NCBI GenBank assembly: GCA_963931925.1
Contig: OZ007571.1
Coordinates: 16,114,506 to 16,178,505 of the forward strand
Length of the DNA: 64,000 nucleotides
From: Onchidella celtica
Lineage: Eukaryota > Mollusca > Gastropoda > Systellommatophora > Onchidiidae
Reading direction: 5' to 3'
Shown: positions 45,665 to 56,484 of the stretch, piece after piece
Layout of the letters: every line of letters starts with the position of its first letter
Position numbering within the stretch: position 1 is the first letter of the stretch
Made by a program: the position numbers and the translations under genes
The notes under the pieces: model-generated
The model's input: the letters and a program-made list of their open reading frames with translations, nothing else
The model's database searches: none
What the model was told of the DNA's origin: nothing

Positions 45665-48600
45665 AGAGAAACTCAGAAATATGCCGACACAAACAACACT
45701 AGAAAGTTCTTTGAGAGCCTCCGAGCTGTGTTTGGACCCTCCCGCTCTGGCACTACGCCACTTCTTGCGTCAGATGGTTCAACACGCATTGTTGAATTGA
45801 ATGCCATAATTCAGCGTTGGGCAGAACATTTCGGAGGTGTGCTAAATCGGCCATCAAATATAAATACTGAGTCCATTGACCGCCTCCCTCAGACTCCTAT
45901 TAATGCAGCTCTTGCCAAGCCATTCACAGCAAATGAGACCCGAACTGCCACAAATCAGATGTCCTTTAAAAAATCACCAGGCGTGGATTCAATTCCTGCT
46001 GAGGTGTATGCCTTCGGTGGAGAAAAGCTTATTGAAAGGTTGACCGAGTTGTTCAATCATATGTTGAAAGCAGGGAAGCTGCCACAGGACTTCAAAGATG
46101 CTTCAATCATCCATCTGTACAAAAACAAAGGGGACAGCCAAGTCTGTGACAACCATCGGGGAATCTCTCTACTTTCAATTGCTGGCAAAATATTGGCAAG
46201 AATGCTTCTGAATCGCCTTCTTGATCACCTCTCGTCAAATGACTTGCTTCCCGAGAGCCAATGTGGCTTTCGTAAAGAGAGGGGAACGGCGGATATGATT
46301 TTTGCTGCCAGACAGATTCAGGAAAAATGCATGGAACAAAATAAAGCGCTGTATATCACATTTGTTGACCTCACAAAAGCATTTGACACAGTGTGTCGTG
46401 AAGGCCTCTGGAAAATCTTGGCGAAGTTTGGGTGTCCACCCGAATTCATCACAATAGTGCGCCAGTTTCATGATGGCATGCAAGCTGCAGTCAAAAGCAA
46501 CGGCAGTGTTTCAGAGCCCTTTGCTGTCACAAATGGGGTAAAACAGGGTTGTGTCTTAGCCCCAACTCTGTTCAGCATCATGTTCTCTGCAATGCTACAA
46601 GAAGCCTTTAGCTCTCCTCCTCAAGGGGTAAGCATCAAGTACCGAACTGATGGCAGTCTATTCAACCTCAGGAGACTTCAGGCAAAAACCAAAACCAAAA
46701 GTACTCAAGTCTGTGACCTACTATTTGCTGATGATTGTGCACTTCTGGCACACGATGAGGATAGCATGCAAAACTGTGTTGATAAGTTCTCTAGTGCCTG
46801 TGACAACTTTGGCCTCACAATAAGCACAAAGAAGACGGAAGTGCTCCATCAGCCTACTCCAGACGACAAGTATCCTGTGACCCCAAATATCAAAGTCCAT
46901 GACAGTCTTCTGAAGGTGTCGGAGAACTTCACCTATCTTGGCAGTACACTGTCTTCCGCGGCTCGTGTTGATACTGAAATTCTCTCAAGAATCAGCAAAG
47001 CCAGCTCTGCATTTGGCAGGCTTCGAAAGAGAGTATGGGATGTTGCCGGCATTCGCACAGACACTAAGCTGAAAGTGTACAATGCTGTGGTCCTTCCCAC
47101 CCTACTCTATGGGGCTGAAACCTGGACAGTGTACCAATCGCATGCCAGAAAGCTAAATCACTTTCATCTGGCCTGCCTTAGAAAGATCCTAAGGATCAAA
47201 TGGCAGGATAAAATTCCAGACACTGAGGTCCTGAATCGTGCCAAGGAATTGAGCATCTTCTGCCACCTGAAAAAAATTCAGCTACGTTGGGCAGGACATG
47301 TTGTCAGAATGCCCGACTCCAGACTCCCTAAGCAAATCTTCTTCTCTGAGCTCTCCAATGGAACGAGGAATGTTGGGGCCCCAAAGAGACGTTACAAAGA
47401 CACTCTCAAGCAATCACTGAAGGCCTTTGCCATTGATGTGAGTGAGTGGGAAAAGCTCTCGCTTGATCGTGCAAATTGGAGGGCGGCCCTTACCAGAGGC
47501 AGCAAAGCATGGGAAGCTGACAGAGTCCAGCAGGCTATCAAAAAAAGAGAACGGCGCAAGAAAAGGCCCAGTGGTACCCAAGACCCACTATACCAAGACG
47601 GTGCAATTCAAGCACTTCCGTCCGCCGAGCCAGAGTTTCTAAAACTAGTCCGGCGCGTACAATCGTAAACACCGGCACGCGGTTCGTCGTACGTGTTAAT
47701 CGAGGAGACCAGTGCTCCTTTGTGAAGAATCAAATTAACACTTTGCAAGGCTGTTTGCCGACTTGAAGTTTGTCTATTATAGTAAATTGGACTTCAGACA
47801 TATACACCTTTGCACTCCTCATACAGTCCCAATATTTTTATGTTTGGACTAGTGCATGTGTGCTATGGAGATCATCAGCTGTCTGTTTGTGTTTGCGAAG
47901 AGGGAGGGGTGTAAAACTCTATAATTGCTAATTCAACTTTCGGTATAACGGCATCGTCTTTTTGATGAATCCCATACGTACAATCAATAATTATGTGAAT
48001 GAACTTTTCCACTTGATCATCCCGAATTTCTGTTAAAGGAAGTGTTTTGTTGTTGTTGTTTCTTTCTTTCTTTCTTTCCTTTTTCCTTATTAATCCTCAA
48101 GCAATAGAAATTCAATCAGAAATAGTGCCCAAAAACAGAAAATTTCAGGGAAGAAGGTTGGAAAACTGAAGAAACTGCAACATGAGTAACACTTTTTCAA
48201 CGTTCATTATCATCAGAATACTGCGGCTGGATTTTGTTGAGTTTTTTAATCGCCCATCTGGTCATTATTCCTACTTCATTACCCTTTTTATGCTACCCTG
48301 GTTATCTCTACACTTTTTCATAAAATTAGAAGATGTGAATTTCCTCTCTGGTCTGATGTATACACATGTGAGAACTTCATTCAAAGTTTATTGTGTTTTA
48401 TACCCATTTATTTGCTTTAATCATTTAAATAATGGCCCATCTGGCCTCTTTTCCTACTTCATTCCTCTTGTTCTGCTACCCTGGTTATCCCCACACTTTT
48501 TCATAAGATTAGAAGATGTACCGGTACAGTTCCCCTTTGGTTTTATGTATGTAGGAACTCCATTCAAAGTTTGCAGTTTATACTCATTTATTTGCTTTAA

Positions 48601-48943
48601 TCATTAAATTAATTCTTTGAATAGATGCTCTATTGTACAGTTCTTGGTAGTCTATTAATCTCATCTCATCCAATGGGACATAAAGAAAATATCACTGTTT
48701 ACTCCATGCCACAATTAAATCTTTGCTAAGCGAGCCATGACTGGGCACACCATACGCGCTGGGTCAGTCTAGCAGACAACGCACGCGGCGGAACTCTTCG
48801 CCGTTGTATTTAACGATCGATTGCACCGTCTTGGTATAGTTGGTCTTGGGTGGTACTGAACCAACGGAGCACTCTTGTCATTTATGCGGAAGGATCTGCA
48901 GGGCAAAAATAGGACTTATCAGTCAGTATGAGAAGCCATAAGT
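45665..48943 (+). pseudogene. LINE copy 2 reverse transcriptase, interrupted
   Basis: The open part 45728-47577 encodes the RT (same motifs as copy 1, catalytic LLFADDCA) and, unlike copy 1, reads through RIKWQDKIPDTEVLNRAKEL to RWAGHVVRM and the Lys/Arg-rich KKRERRKKRP. The endonuclease is missing by 5' truncation. At 47577 the frame enters a 1272-bp transposon. The C-terminal finger resumes at about 48857 (HSCHLCGR) but a small insertion (CAGTCAGTATGAG for CAGTCACATGAG) destroys its last His. It is not functional. Confidence 0.9.
47578..48849. mobile_element. Non-autonomous TIR transposon inserted in LINE copy 2
   Basis: The ends are CCAAGACCCACTATACCAAG and, reading in from the right, CCAAGACCAACTATACCAAG. 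The match continues through ACGGTGCAAT (one mismatch in 30). Both flanks are GTGGTAC (47571-47577 and 48850-48856), and LINE copy 3 shows the uninterrupted site, so a 7-bp duplication is certain. CCAAGAC is repeated inside each end. The interior has an imperfect tandem duplication of about 175 bp (from about 48250 and 48425) and no transposase. A 7-bp duplication is uncommon and leaves the superfamily open (P, Dada or other). Confidence 0.92.
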
Positions 48944-49109
48944 CATGAAAGAACAGTCTTTCCATTCTGTCCTCTGTGTCCTTTAGTTCTCTTTATTGTC
49001 CATGTGTTGAAATTCTCAACAATTTCTGTTCTTTATTCCTCTGGTGTTGTTAAGGTCATCATCATACCTGATGGACGAACTATTATTATTATTATTATAT
49101 ATAGACCCT

Positions 49110-50914
49110 CACATCGTTTGAAAATAAAAGAGCTGTATTAGAGTCTTCACTTCCTAACATAAGATCAAATACTGAGTAAAAAAAATCCGTTGCCAAGGTC
49201 AGTCATTGAAGACCTGTAGTACAGGCCTAGATCTACTGATTAATTTCATTGCGATTTATTTTCGATCGGTCGTACTGAGTGACCTTTAACTTTTGAGACA
49301 GCTGGGGAAAATCGTAGTTGGTGTTACGATTATTGCAGAAAAAAAGTATCGATATCTATTTAAAAAAATAATTATCCTCTCGGCATGAAATGATGCAGAT
49401 GAAAGTTTGAATTGACATTCAAGCAAACAATAGATCTGATTTCATTAGGAATATATATTGATCTGAAGTTAATCATCGTGGAAATCCCAAAAACCTCGGA
49501 GGTTAACAATTATGAGAAATCCTGTGCACTAAGAGCGAATCTCATAAAGTCTTGATATCGCCCACCGAAACCATACACGCAATAGTTAGATGACTGATGA
49601 CCGAAAGCACACTAAACAAGGATAACAGTAACACACTGTAACACTGTCGTAGGGATAGCGATAAGTGGAGTTAGTCAACTTAGTGGACCGGGGAAGAGGA
49701 ATGAGAGAGTGAAAAAGAGCATGCCATTCATTTGTGCCTGAGCTACAGCTAGCCTTGGATTTACATTCCAGAAAATAATGTCACAGTCATACCAGTCAAT
49801 TCGAGACGGGTAAGAATTTATAAAGATTACTTTAAAAAAAAAAAATTTTGTACGAAGTGATTCACCATTAGATCTAGATATCTAGACTAAACGCATTCGA
49901 AAGTACCCCCAAACATAATAAGATTAGAAGATGATTCCAGCCACCATACAAGACCATTTTGTCTAATAGTGTGTGATGGCAGGTCACAGCTCATAGTCAA
50001 AGAGCAAGAGGCAAGGGTAAGAAAGGCCTGGGCCTCATGATTATAATTTTGCAGATCTTAATGCATCCAAATTTAGCTAAGGTTTGAACTCGGCTGTTAG
50101 CAAAGGTACTAGAACTGTTCTAATATAATTATTTGCTGTTAGAGAGGTAACAGTAGGCCTACCGAATCATGAATGACAGCACATGATTATATACTGATAT
50201 TAGTGATATAGATAGGGCATAAAATGTTTTCCTTACTCAACGGGAAAGCTGCTAGGCTTCACTACCCCAACCCCCTATCCCATCAACAAAGAAATGCCAG
50301 GCCTGTAAAGAAATGACTGGCAAGATTTTAATTTCATCTAGCGATCATACATAGGATTGGGAGGCGTTTTGCTTATGAATTGAATCCAGAGCTAGAAGGA
50401 CAATATCAAACACTCCACATGGTTCAACATTACCAATGGAAGGCAAGAGCAATTTGTGAAATAAAAATTTATTTTGCTGGTGTCCACTATGGGATTTATA
50501 AACATAACCACATTGTTAAAAATGTTTCTTTACAAGTGACACTGACAGGTGGAAGAGCTTGCAGTTGGGTTAGTTGCGTGATTTGACCCAAACGGGTGAA
50601 TAATTTCATCTCCTTACTTAAATGTCACTGTCAACCCATTACATCCAGTTTGGCAATTCTCCTCTCAAAGAAGTTATAAATATAAATTATAAGAAAAATA
50701 AAGGGTAGGAAGTTTGCAAGTTGGAGAAAATATTTGGTTGAACTGTCACATCGAACAAAATGCATTTCTAAGATTTCTTACAGTCATTTAGGGAGACAAT
50801 AAATAGTCCTCTCGTAAAGTTATGTCTCAATACTAATTGCTGGATGACAGAAAAAAAAAATGAAAACGCACTCCTGTTACATTAATGAATGGAAAGAAAT
50901 CTTCATTGTTTCAG
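49110..50914 (+). other. Region upstream of the first SLC38A9-like exon found
   Basis: No exon, RNA or transposon is recognised. Because the first coding exon follows an acceptor (TTGTTTCAG), a 5' UTR exon is expected somewhere here or further left, but it cannot be placed from sequence alone. Confidence 0.4.
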
Positions 50915-50930
50915 TATACGTCAGCACAGC

Positions 50931-53900
50931 ATGTCAGTAAATGAGGATGTCAGTGGATCATCAGATGATGAATCGTCTTCCCTGTTACAACAAGGATCAT
51001 CCAGGTCCCACTCAGATTCAGCTCCTCATTTGTATGTAAGTAAGGTGGAACTAAAACCGGTCTGGTAAAAACATAACCATGTCCAAGTCTATCTGGAGTA
51101 GGCTGACATTGATCAGCTGTGAATGTTCTGTGAATGTTCTTGATTTGCTGCTGAAATGGCATAAATGGAATGAAATTTATGTACATGTCAGTTTGTACTC
51201 TGAATTGTAATTTTATCAGCGTGTCAGAAATTCACAAATGCTTCAGAGGATCCCAGTGGTAGCCCAAGTCCCGATCTGCTTTCACTAAATGTTCTTAAAA
51301 TGTATGCGTTTTGATTTAGTTGAAGACAAGCCAAGCTATAAGCCAAAGCCTCACATTTGTTGCTTTCATTGGACTGTATGCTGCCTTCATCTTCTTTTAC
51401 ATTCTGGAAGCCTTCATTCACTGTTTGTATACCTTATTTTGATAATCTCTCTCCAATGCATGTCTTTCATTTTCTTATTGTGGTCTTCTTTTGCTGTGAA
51501 ATAAAAAATTTACCTTTTGAAACAGCTGGAGGGCAAAAGTATGAAAACTGCTTAATGATAGATATAATGACAGACTAGTGCTTAGAAATGTATATATGTC
51601 ACGCATAATGTGTACAATTGCCTAATGTGTACATTAGGCATCAAGTTGCACAATGTGTACATTGGGCAAAATGGTTTGCCTAATGTTGAATGCTGTCAAC
51701 ATTAGGCAGAAAATTGCCTAATGTTCACATTATGCAGGCACATTTTGCCCAATGTGAACAGAAAGTGAATAACATTGCCTAATGTGTACAGTTGGTAAAT
51801 AAATTTATATGTCACCTTCACTTTTTAGAATAGGATACAACACATAACATTTACAATGTTTACAATAGCTTTAAGACATATTGAACAATTTGAAAAGAAG
51901 AACATTTATTAAAAATATTGGGAAACAATTATAAAGCATCAAATGTCCAATATGCAAAGGGACAAAATCACATAATTTAATGCACTTATAATACATAATA
52001 ATACATAGTTTTCAGACGTTTTTGCATGCTCTGCCGGGATGGCAACGAGAGTTGCACATCATTCGTTTTTTTAAGCAGGTACACCTTCCTGACGTACAGT
52101 CTGTTTTGCATTGGCATTTCTGAAAGCCTTGACCACCAGTTGCCTTTGCTGTTGCTGATCTCAATGATAAATAAACCTCAGGAACATCATTGACTGTCAT
52201 TAAAGCGTGGTCTATACGATCCAGATCAGCTGATGTAAATTTGGAATGCAGTATTCCCTCGCGGCAACCAACTGTGTACAGACCATCCTGTTCTTTGATG
52301 ACGACCACTAGAATATTTTTTGGATCTGCTGGGCCTCGATCCACGTCGGGAACTCGAAGCGTTGCACATTGTCCAACAAGTAATGGCCTAAGCAGTTGTT
52401 TCCCGCGACGTGCCATTCTGTCTGCTGTATTCGATTGCACAAATTTGAGACCCACTGACCGTTTTTTACTATTGTTTTCTCTCATCCAAATCACTAGTTT
52501 ATCCTGAATAACTCCATTCAGGCGCTCAACCGCACCTTGGCTCTGGGGATGCCGTGGGCGGCCAGTCACCAATTTCATTTCTGGCCAGAGGGTTGATAGC
52601 TCCGCAATAACGGCATTTACAAATTCTCGCCCGTTGTCTGATTGCAAAATGGCAGGTGCCCCGAATGTCAGAAATATATCAAGAAGATTGGCTGCCACCT
52701 CCTCTGCTCTTTTTGACGCAAGTGGACGCAATATGCAAAATTTGTCGAAATGGTTCACATAAGTCATGATATATTTGAAATCACCGTCAGGCAAAGTTTG
52801 AAAATTTATGAGATCAATTTGACACCTGGAAAAAATGTGATGACTGCGCACGGGTTTAACTACCAGACCTTTTGGCAACTTTCTTGCCTTCTTTTGATGG
52901 CAGTGTTCACAAAACGATATGTACAGATAACATGCTTCTTGGGTGATGTTACAATACTTTTTTTCACTTCTGCAATTGTTTTCTTACCGCCCCCATGTCC
53001 AATAGTCTCGTGAGCAACTTTGACAATGTCAAAGACTTCTTCAAGGGAAGAAGGTCTAAATTCACTTCACTCACTGGCAACACACTGACTAAGGCACATT
53101 GTTGTGTGGTTAAGCTTGTTGTTTATAGTTTCACTCAAATGAGTTGATACTTTCATAACTCTGTTCACATTAGACAAAATGGCCTTGCCTAATCTGAAAA
53201 CATTGTCTCTGTTCACATTAGGCAAAATGCCCTTGCCTAATGTGCACATTAGGCAAGCATTTTGCCTAAGTTAAACAATAGGCAGAGGACGTGCCTAATG
53301 TACACATTAGGCAAATTGGCCTGCCTAATGTACACATTAGGCAACTGTACACATTATGCGTGACATATATATATAGACAGACAAGGTGGTCTTATTAAAA
53401 TAATAATATGTTCATGTAAATTTTTTTATCTCAATGTCTTATGCGCATCATGTGTTCATTAAGTTCAGTTTTAGGCATCTGCTAAAGTTTGCTCATCTTT
53501 CTCAGTGCATCAATGTTTTCTGAAGGGAATCATTGATTGGTTTTATCTTTTCCAGACCATTCCAGACCCCCAGGGAAACACTGTGCAAGTTGAGTTGATA
53601 GATGTGCAGGAAGGATCTCACAATCAGCACAGTTTGGTAACCATGTAAGACTCCATGAGGAGATGCCCTAGATGCCTAAAATACAGTTGTAACAAAATAT
53701 CATTCAGTGTGTAAAGTGAGCTGGATAATATATTTATGTGCAAATTGCAAATTTTCACATGAGGCAACTAGGCTGTACGTACTAGTCATTTTATTTTATG
53801 CTGTATAATGCAACAGAATATGCCTATTTTAAGGACTGTGATGATGAGCTATGAAGCTGCATGGTAGTTAGCCACGAGTGAAGAGATATTGGCTTCGGTC

Positions 53901-56017
53901 ACCAGTAGATTGTGAACATCAGGTCAGTGTGTATTGGAAGTGATTGTTAAGTGCTGTTCTGTATGATGACAGTTCAAACTCATCTGTACATAGAACAGTC
54001 AAATTTGTATGTATATTAATATTATATTGATGTGTGTAAGATTAACAAGAAAATTCAAACATTTGTTCAAATATTGATGTTCATATTGCAAAAGACTCAT
54101 ATTTAAGAGAGAATCTGTTTTTGTTGTGTTTCTAGATTTTCATTGTGGAACACGATGATGGGTACCTCTCTGCTAAGCATGCCTTGGGCTGTGAAACAGG
54201 TAGGCACTTTGAAAATCTCTGGATGTTTATTTGCCTACATGTAGTAATGGCAAGTCTAGTTGATGATGATTAGTCTCATGTAAGTTATGAAAAGGAATAA
54301 TCCAGTTTATAGCGCAGGAAAGCCGACAGCAATCTCTTTATTCTTTTTCAGAGGATAATGTTTTAAACTTACTTACTATCTGTATGTATATATAGAGTTG
54401 ATCATTCATGATTGCATAGAATTGTGATAGTAAAACTGGGTTGAGGTTTTTGTATGGGAGAGAGTTTGATATTTAAGCCTTTGATTAGGTTGATCAGAGC
54501 TGAAGGGAGCTAAGCAAATCATGCTATGCTGCCATTTTTTTTAAAGAGACAGGCCTTTGTTGTCTTTTTCATTTATCTTCAGGTGATCCATTTCAATAAA
54601 TTCTGTTTGGCAGTTAGTACTAATAGTAGTGAAGAAAAACATTGGCCTTGGACCTCATTGTAGAAAATAAACACTTGCTTGTCAGTTTTCGTAAATCTTT
54701 GTGATTTGTGTTCTCTACGTGGAACACACAAAGGCACTGAATACGGGAGGTCAGGGAAAAGATGGTCTCTAGTGCTATTAATGTTATATACAGCTTTTCG
54801 CTCTAGCCATGAGTTGCAGTGATTGTATCATTTGCCTTAATTTCTTTCTCCAAGGCTGGTTTTGTCAATGGTATTGTTCTTCTGGTAGTCATGGCTGGGA
54901 TCAATGCATATACCAGTTACAGAGTCCTGACTGCAGGGCGAGGTTTTGTTGGTAAGTCACTGTGGTGTTTACCTTAGATCATGGATTTTTGCTGCTGACA
55001 CGTTTTTTTAAAAACACAGGTCATTGTCATGGCAGTGACATAAGTTTAACTATGTGGTGCTTATTGTTGTGTACCTTATTTGTGATTGTGTGCACCATCC
55101 AGGCTGGACAAACATTCAGTCAGAAACACAAATACCATTTCTGTTTAGAATGTTGAGGATTTGTTATGTCATTTCCTGATGGTTTAATAGTACCATAAAT
55201 GTAATCAGTGAATAATGACCACCATAAGCCATTTATTAACTGAACCATTAGCAGGCACTGACACACACATTCTTCTCAACAATATATGCCACTAATCATC
55301 TTTTATTGTATTTTCTGTGTTTACAGGTACGGTTGCAGAGTTTTCTGATATGTGTAGGCAGTATCTAGGCCGAGTTGCAGAAGTGTTGGCTATTTTTTTT
55401 TCTTTGTTGACACTACTGGGTGGTGCTATTGTGTACTGGATTCTCATGTCTAACTTTCTGTACCATATTGGAATGTTTATCTATAGTAAGTCCTGCACAA
55501 ACATGTATTTAAATATTATGGTAAAATGGATGTTTCTAGCAACCACATATCTAATTACCAAATACATTTTTTTAAGGAAAGGGTGCTTTTCATTTTTTTT
55601 TTCTTTAATCTTGTTTTAAGAAGGACCATCTGTCTGTTGTAAGAGTAGAAGCATATTGATGCAGAATGTTTTTATTTGCCTAGAGGGCATGTTTCCAAGT
55701 TTTTCCTTTTCAAAATGTTAAAATGAGGGAAAATATTTTCAAGTTTCAGGGAGGAAAAGAAAAAAATGAAGTGAAAATAAAAGTCAAGTTGCCAATGCCA
55801 TCAGTTTTCACATCATGATACACTGCATGAATTTATCCTCCTTCCTGTTGATTTGTATTTAGATTTGGATAACAGGAATAGACATGGTATCATCCGTATC
55901 CTTGAGAAGTAATCTTTGTTTCTCTTTTATAACCAGGCCATACTCACCAGTCTTCACCACCAAATGTGAACATGAGCTCAGCGGTCATGTATACAATGGA
56001 GCACTCATATAGTGAGG
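50931..56017 (+). CDS. SLC38A9: SLC38A9-like lysosomal amino-acid transporter/sensor (5' half)
   Basis: In vertebrates SLC38A9 exports amino acids from lysosomes and reports arginine to mTORC1. Exons: 50915-51035 (ATG 50931), 53556-53644, 54136-54199, 54855-54951, 55327-55485, 55937-56017, with consistent phases. The N-terminus is an acidic, Ser-rich cytosolic tail ([20 protein letters not shown]) with a dileucine. Next come HNQHSLVTI and the signature [20 protein letters not shown] of TM1, a TM2 exon ([19 protein letters not shown]), then [10 protein letters not shown] and [20 protein letters not shown] (TM3). The 55937 exon is Ser/Asn-rich like the luminal loop. The remaining transmembrane exons are not in the window; beyond 56.5 kb only mobile DNA follows. 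A Ginger transposon sits in the first intron. The N-terminal tail is shorter than in human, and the arginine-sensing segment was not aligned. Confidence 0.88.
51597..53365 (-). mobile_element. Ginger-type DNA transposon with palindromic subterminal arrays
   Basis: Inverted ends TGTCACGCATAATGTGTACA continue through TTGCCTAATGTGTACATTAG with one mismatch. The flanks are TATA on both sides (51593-51596 and 53366-53369), a possible 4-bp duplication but ambiguous in a TA-rich site. Inside both ends a near-palindrome, GCCTAATGTGCACATTAGGC in its cleanest form, recurs in full or half copies at 51619-51790 and 53160-53345. An integrase frame fills the middle. TGT ends, 4-bp duplication and a retrotransposon-like integrase with a Cys-rich tail fit the Ginger group. 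Confidence 0.85.
52012..53090 (-). pseudogene. Ginger/KRBA2-like integrase transposase, N-terminally deleted and frameshifted
   Basis: The main frame (52878-52012, 288 residues) has the integrase core: CQIDLINF (first Asp), [13 protein letters not shown] (second Asp) and [17 protein letters not shown] (Glu). The C-terminal Cys cluster is [20 protein letters not shown] plus [10 protein letters not shown], a signature of Ginger/KRBA2-type integrases. Upstream, 53090-52880 encodes an H2C2 finger ([14 protein letters not shown], then FCEHCHQKK) in two frames, broken in an A-run near 52958-52964 by what looks like a 1-base loss. Nothing lies between this and the right terminal repeats, so the N-terminus is deleted. 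It would have cut and joined transposon ends. It is probably inactive. Confidence 0.85.
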
Positions 56018-56484
56018 GTAAGAGTGATCACTGCATATGTGCTACTATACTCACATGGATGGTTCAGAGATGATCTGTCTGGAGAGTATGAATGAAGCAA
56101 ATGATTCTGTGACATATTGTGGCCCAAATTTTTAACTTCCACGCTGCGAGAGACGACGAAATACGGCATCAACTTTCCAGGCATTCACTCTGCACAGGCG
56201 TATCAATACAGCAAGGTCAAGCTGTCAGTCTGGATGAAACCATTTTTTTAGGGCTTGGGAGGCATGGCTAGTTATCGTACTTTGTTCTCACGAAAGTTAC
56301 AGCAGTCAGTTTGGTATCATAAGTCTGATCATTGGTTAGAAACTTACAGGCAAAGGTTTTGCTGGTTAATTGTAGAAGCAACCGAGGCTTACCTGTAAGG
56401 TGATGATTGTTTGTGATTTTGACGATCTGTCGTCAGGAACAGAGTGGTAAGATGAGACGAACGCTGGCTCATACTAATTACATT
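56018..56484. other. Unassigned DNA between the SLC38A9-like exon and the DIRS-like RT
   Basis: The RT similarity ends abruptly at about 56490. The next about 330 bp may be the 3' terminal part of the DIRS-like element after an internal deletion, but no inverted terminal repeat could be matched in the window. Confidence 0.3.

Larger units (their letters stand above)
45312..49093 (+). mobile_element. LINE copy 2, 5'-truncated and chimeric
   Basis: The 16-bp duplication ATTATATATAGACCCT at 45296-45311 and 49094-49109 bounds the whole insertion. From the left it holds 3 extra bases, a 350-bp non-LINE segment (45315-45664) identical in kind to 44233-44576, and then LINE sequence from within the RT linker (45665) to the 3' UTR and (ATT)n tail. 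The LINE coding part is split at 47577/48857 by another transposon. Because the duplication flanks the 350-bp segment as well, that segment entered together with the LINE. Confidence 0.9.

Noticed and set aside
48182..48607. A 141-codon plus-strand frame with two similar hydrophobic halves.
   Set aside because: The halves mirror a DNA-level tandem duplication inside a non-autonomous transposon. The residue composition follows the T-rich DNA, with no family resemblance.
51619..53345. Regularly spaced palindromic repeats resembling a CRISPR array.
   Set aside because: The genome is eukaryotic, spacers are irregular, and the repeats are confined to the two ends of a transposon.
55317..55619. 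A 100-codon frame treated as a stand-alone membrane protein.
   Set aside because: Its first half is the SLC38A9-like exon 55327-55485. The rest is intron read-through after a GTAAGT donor.
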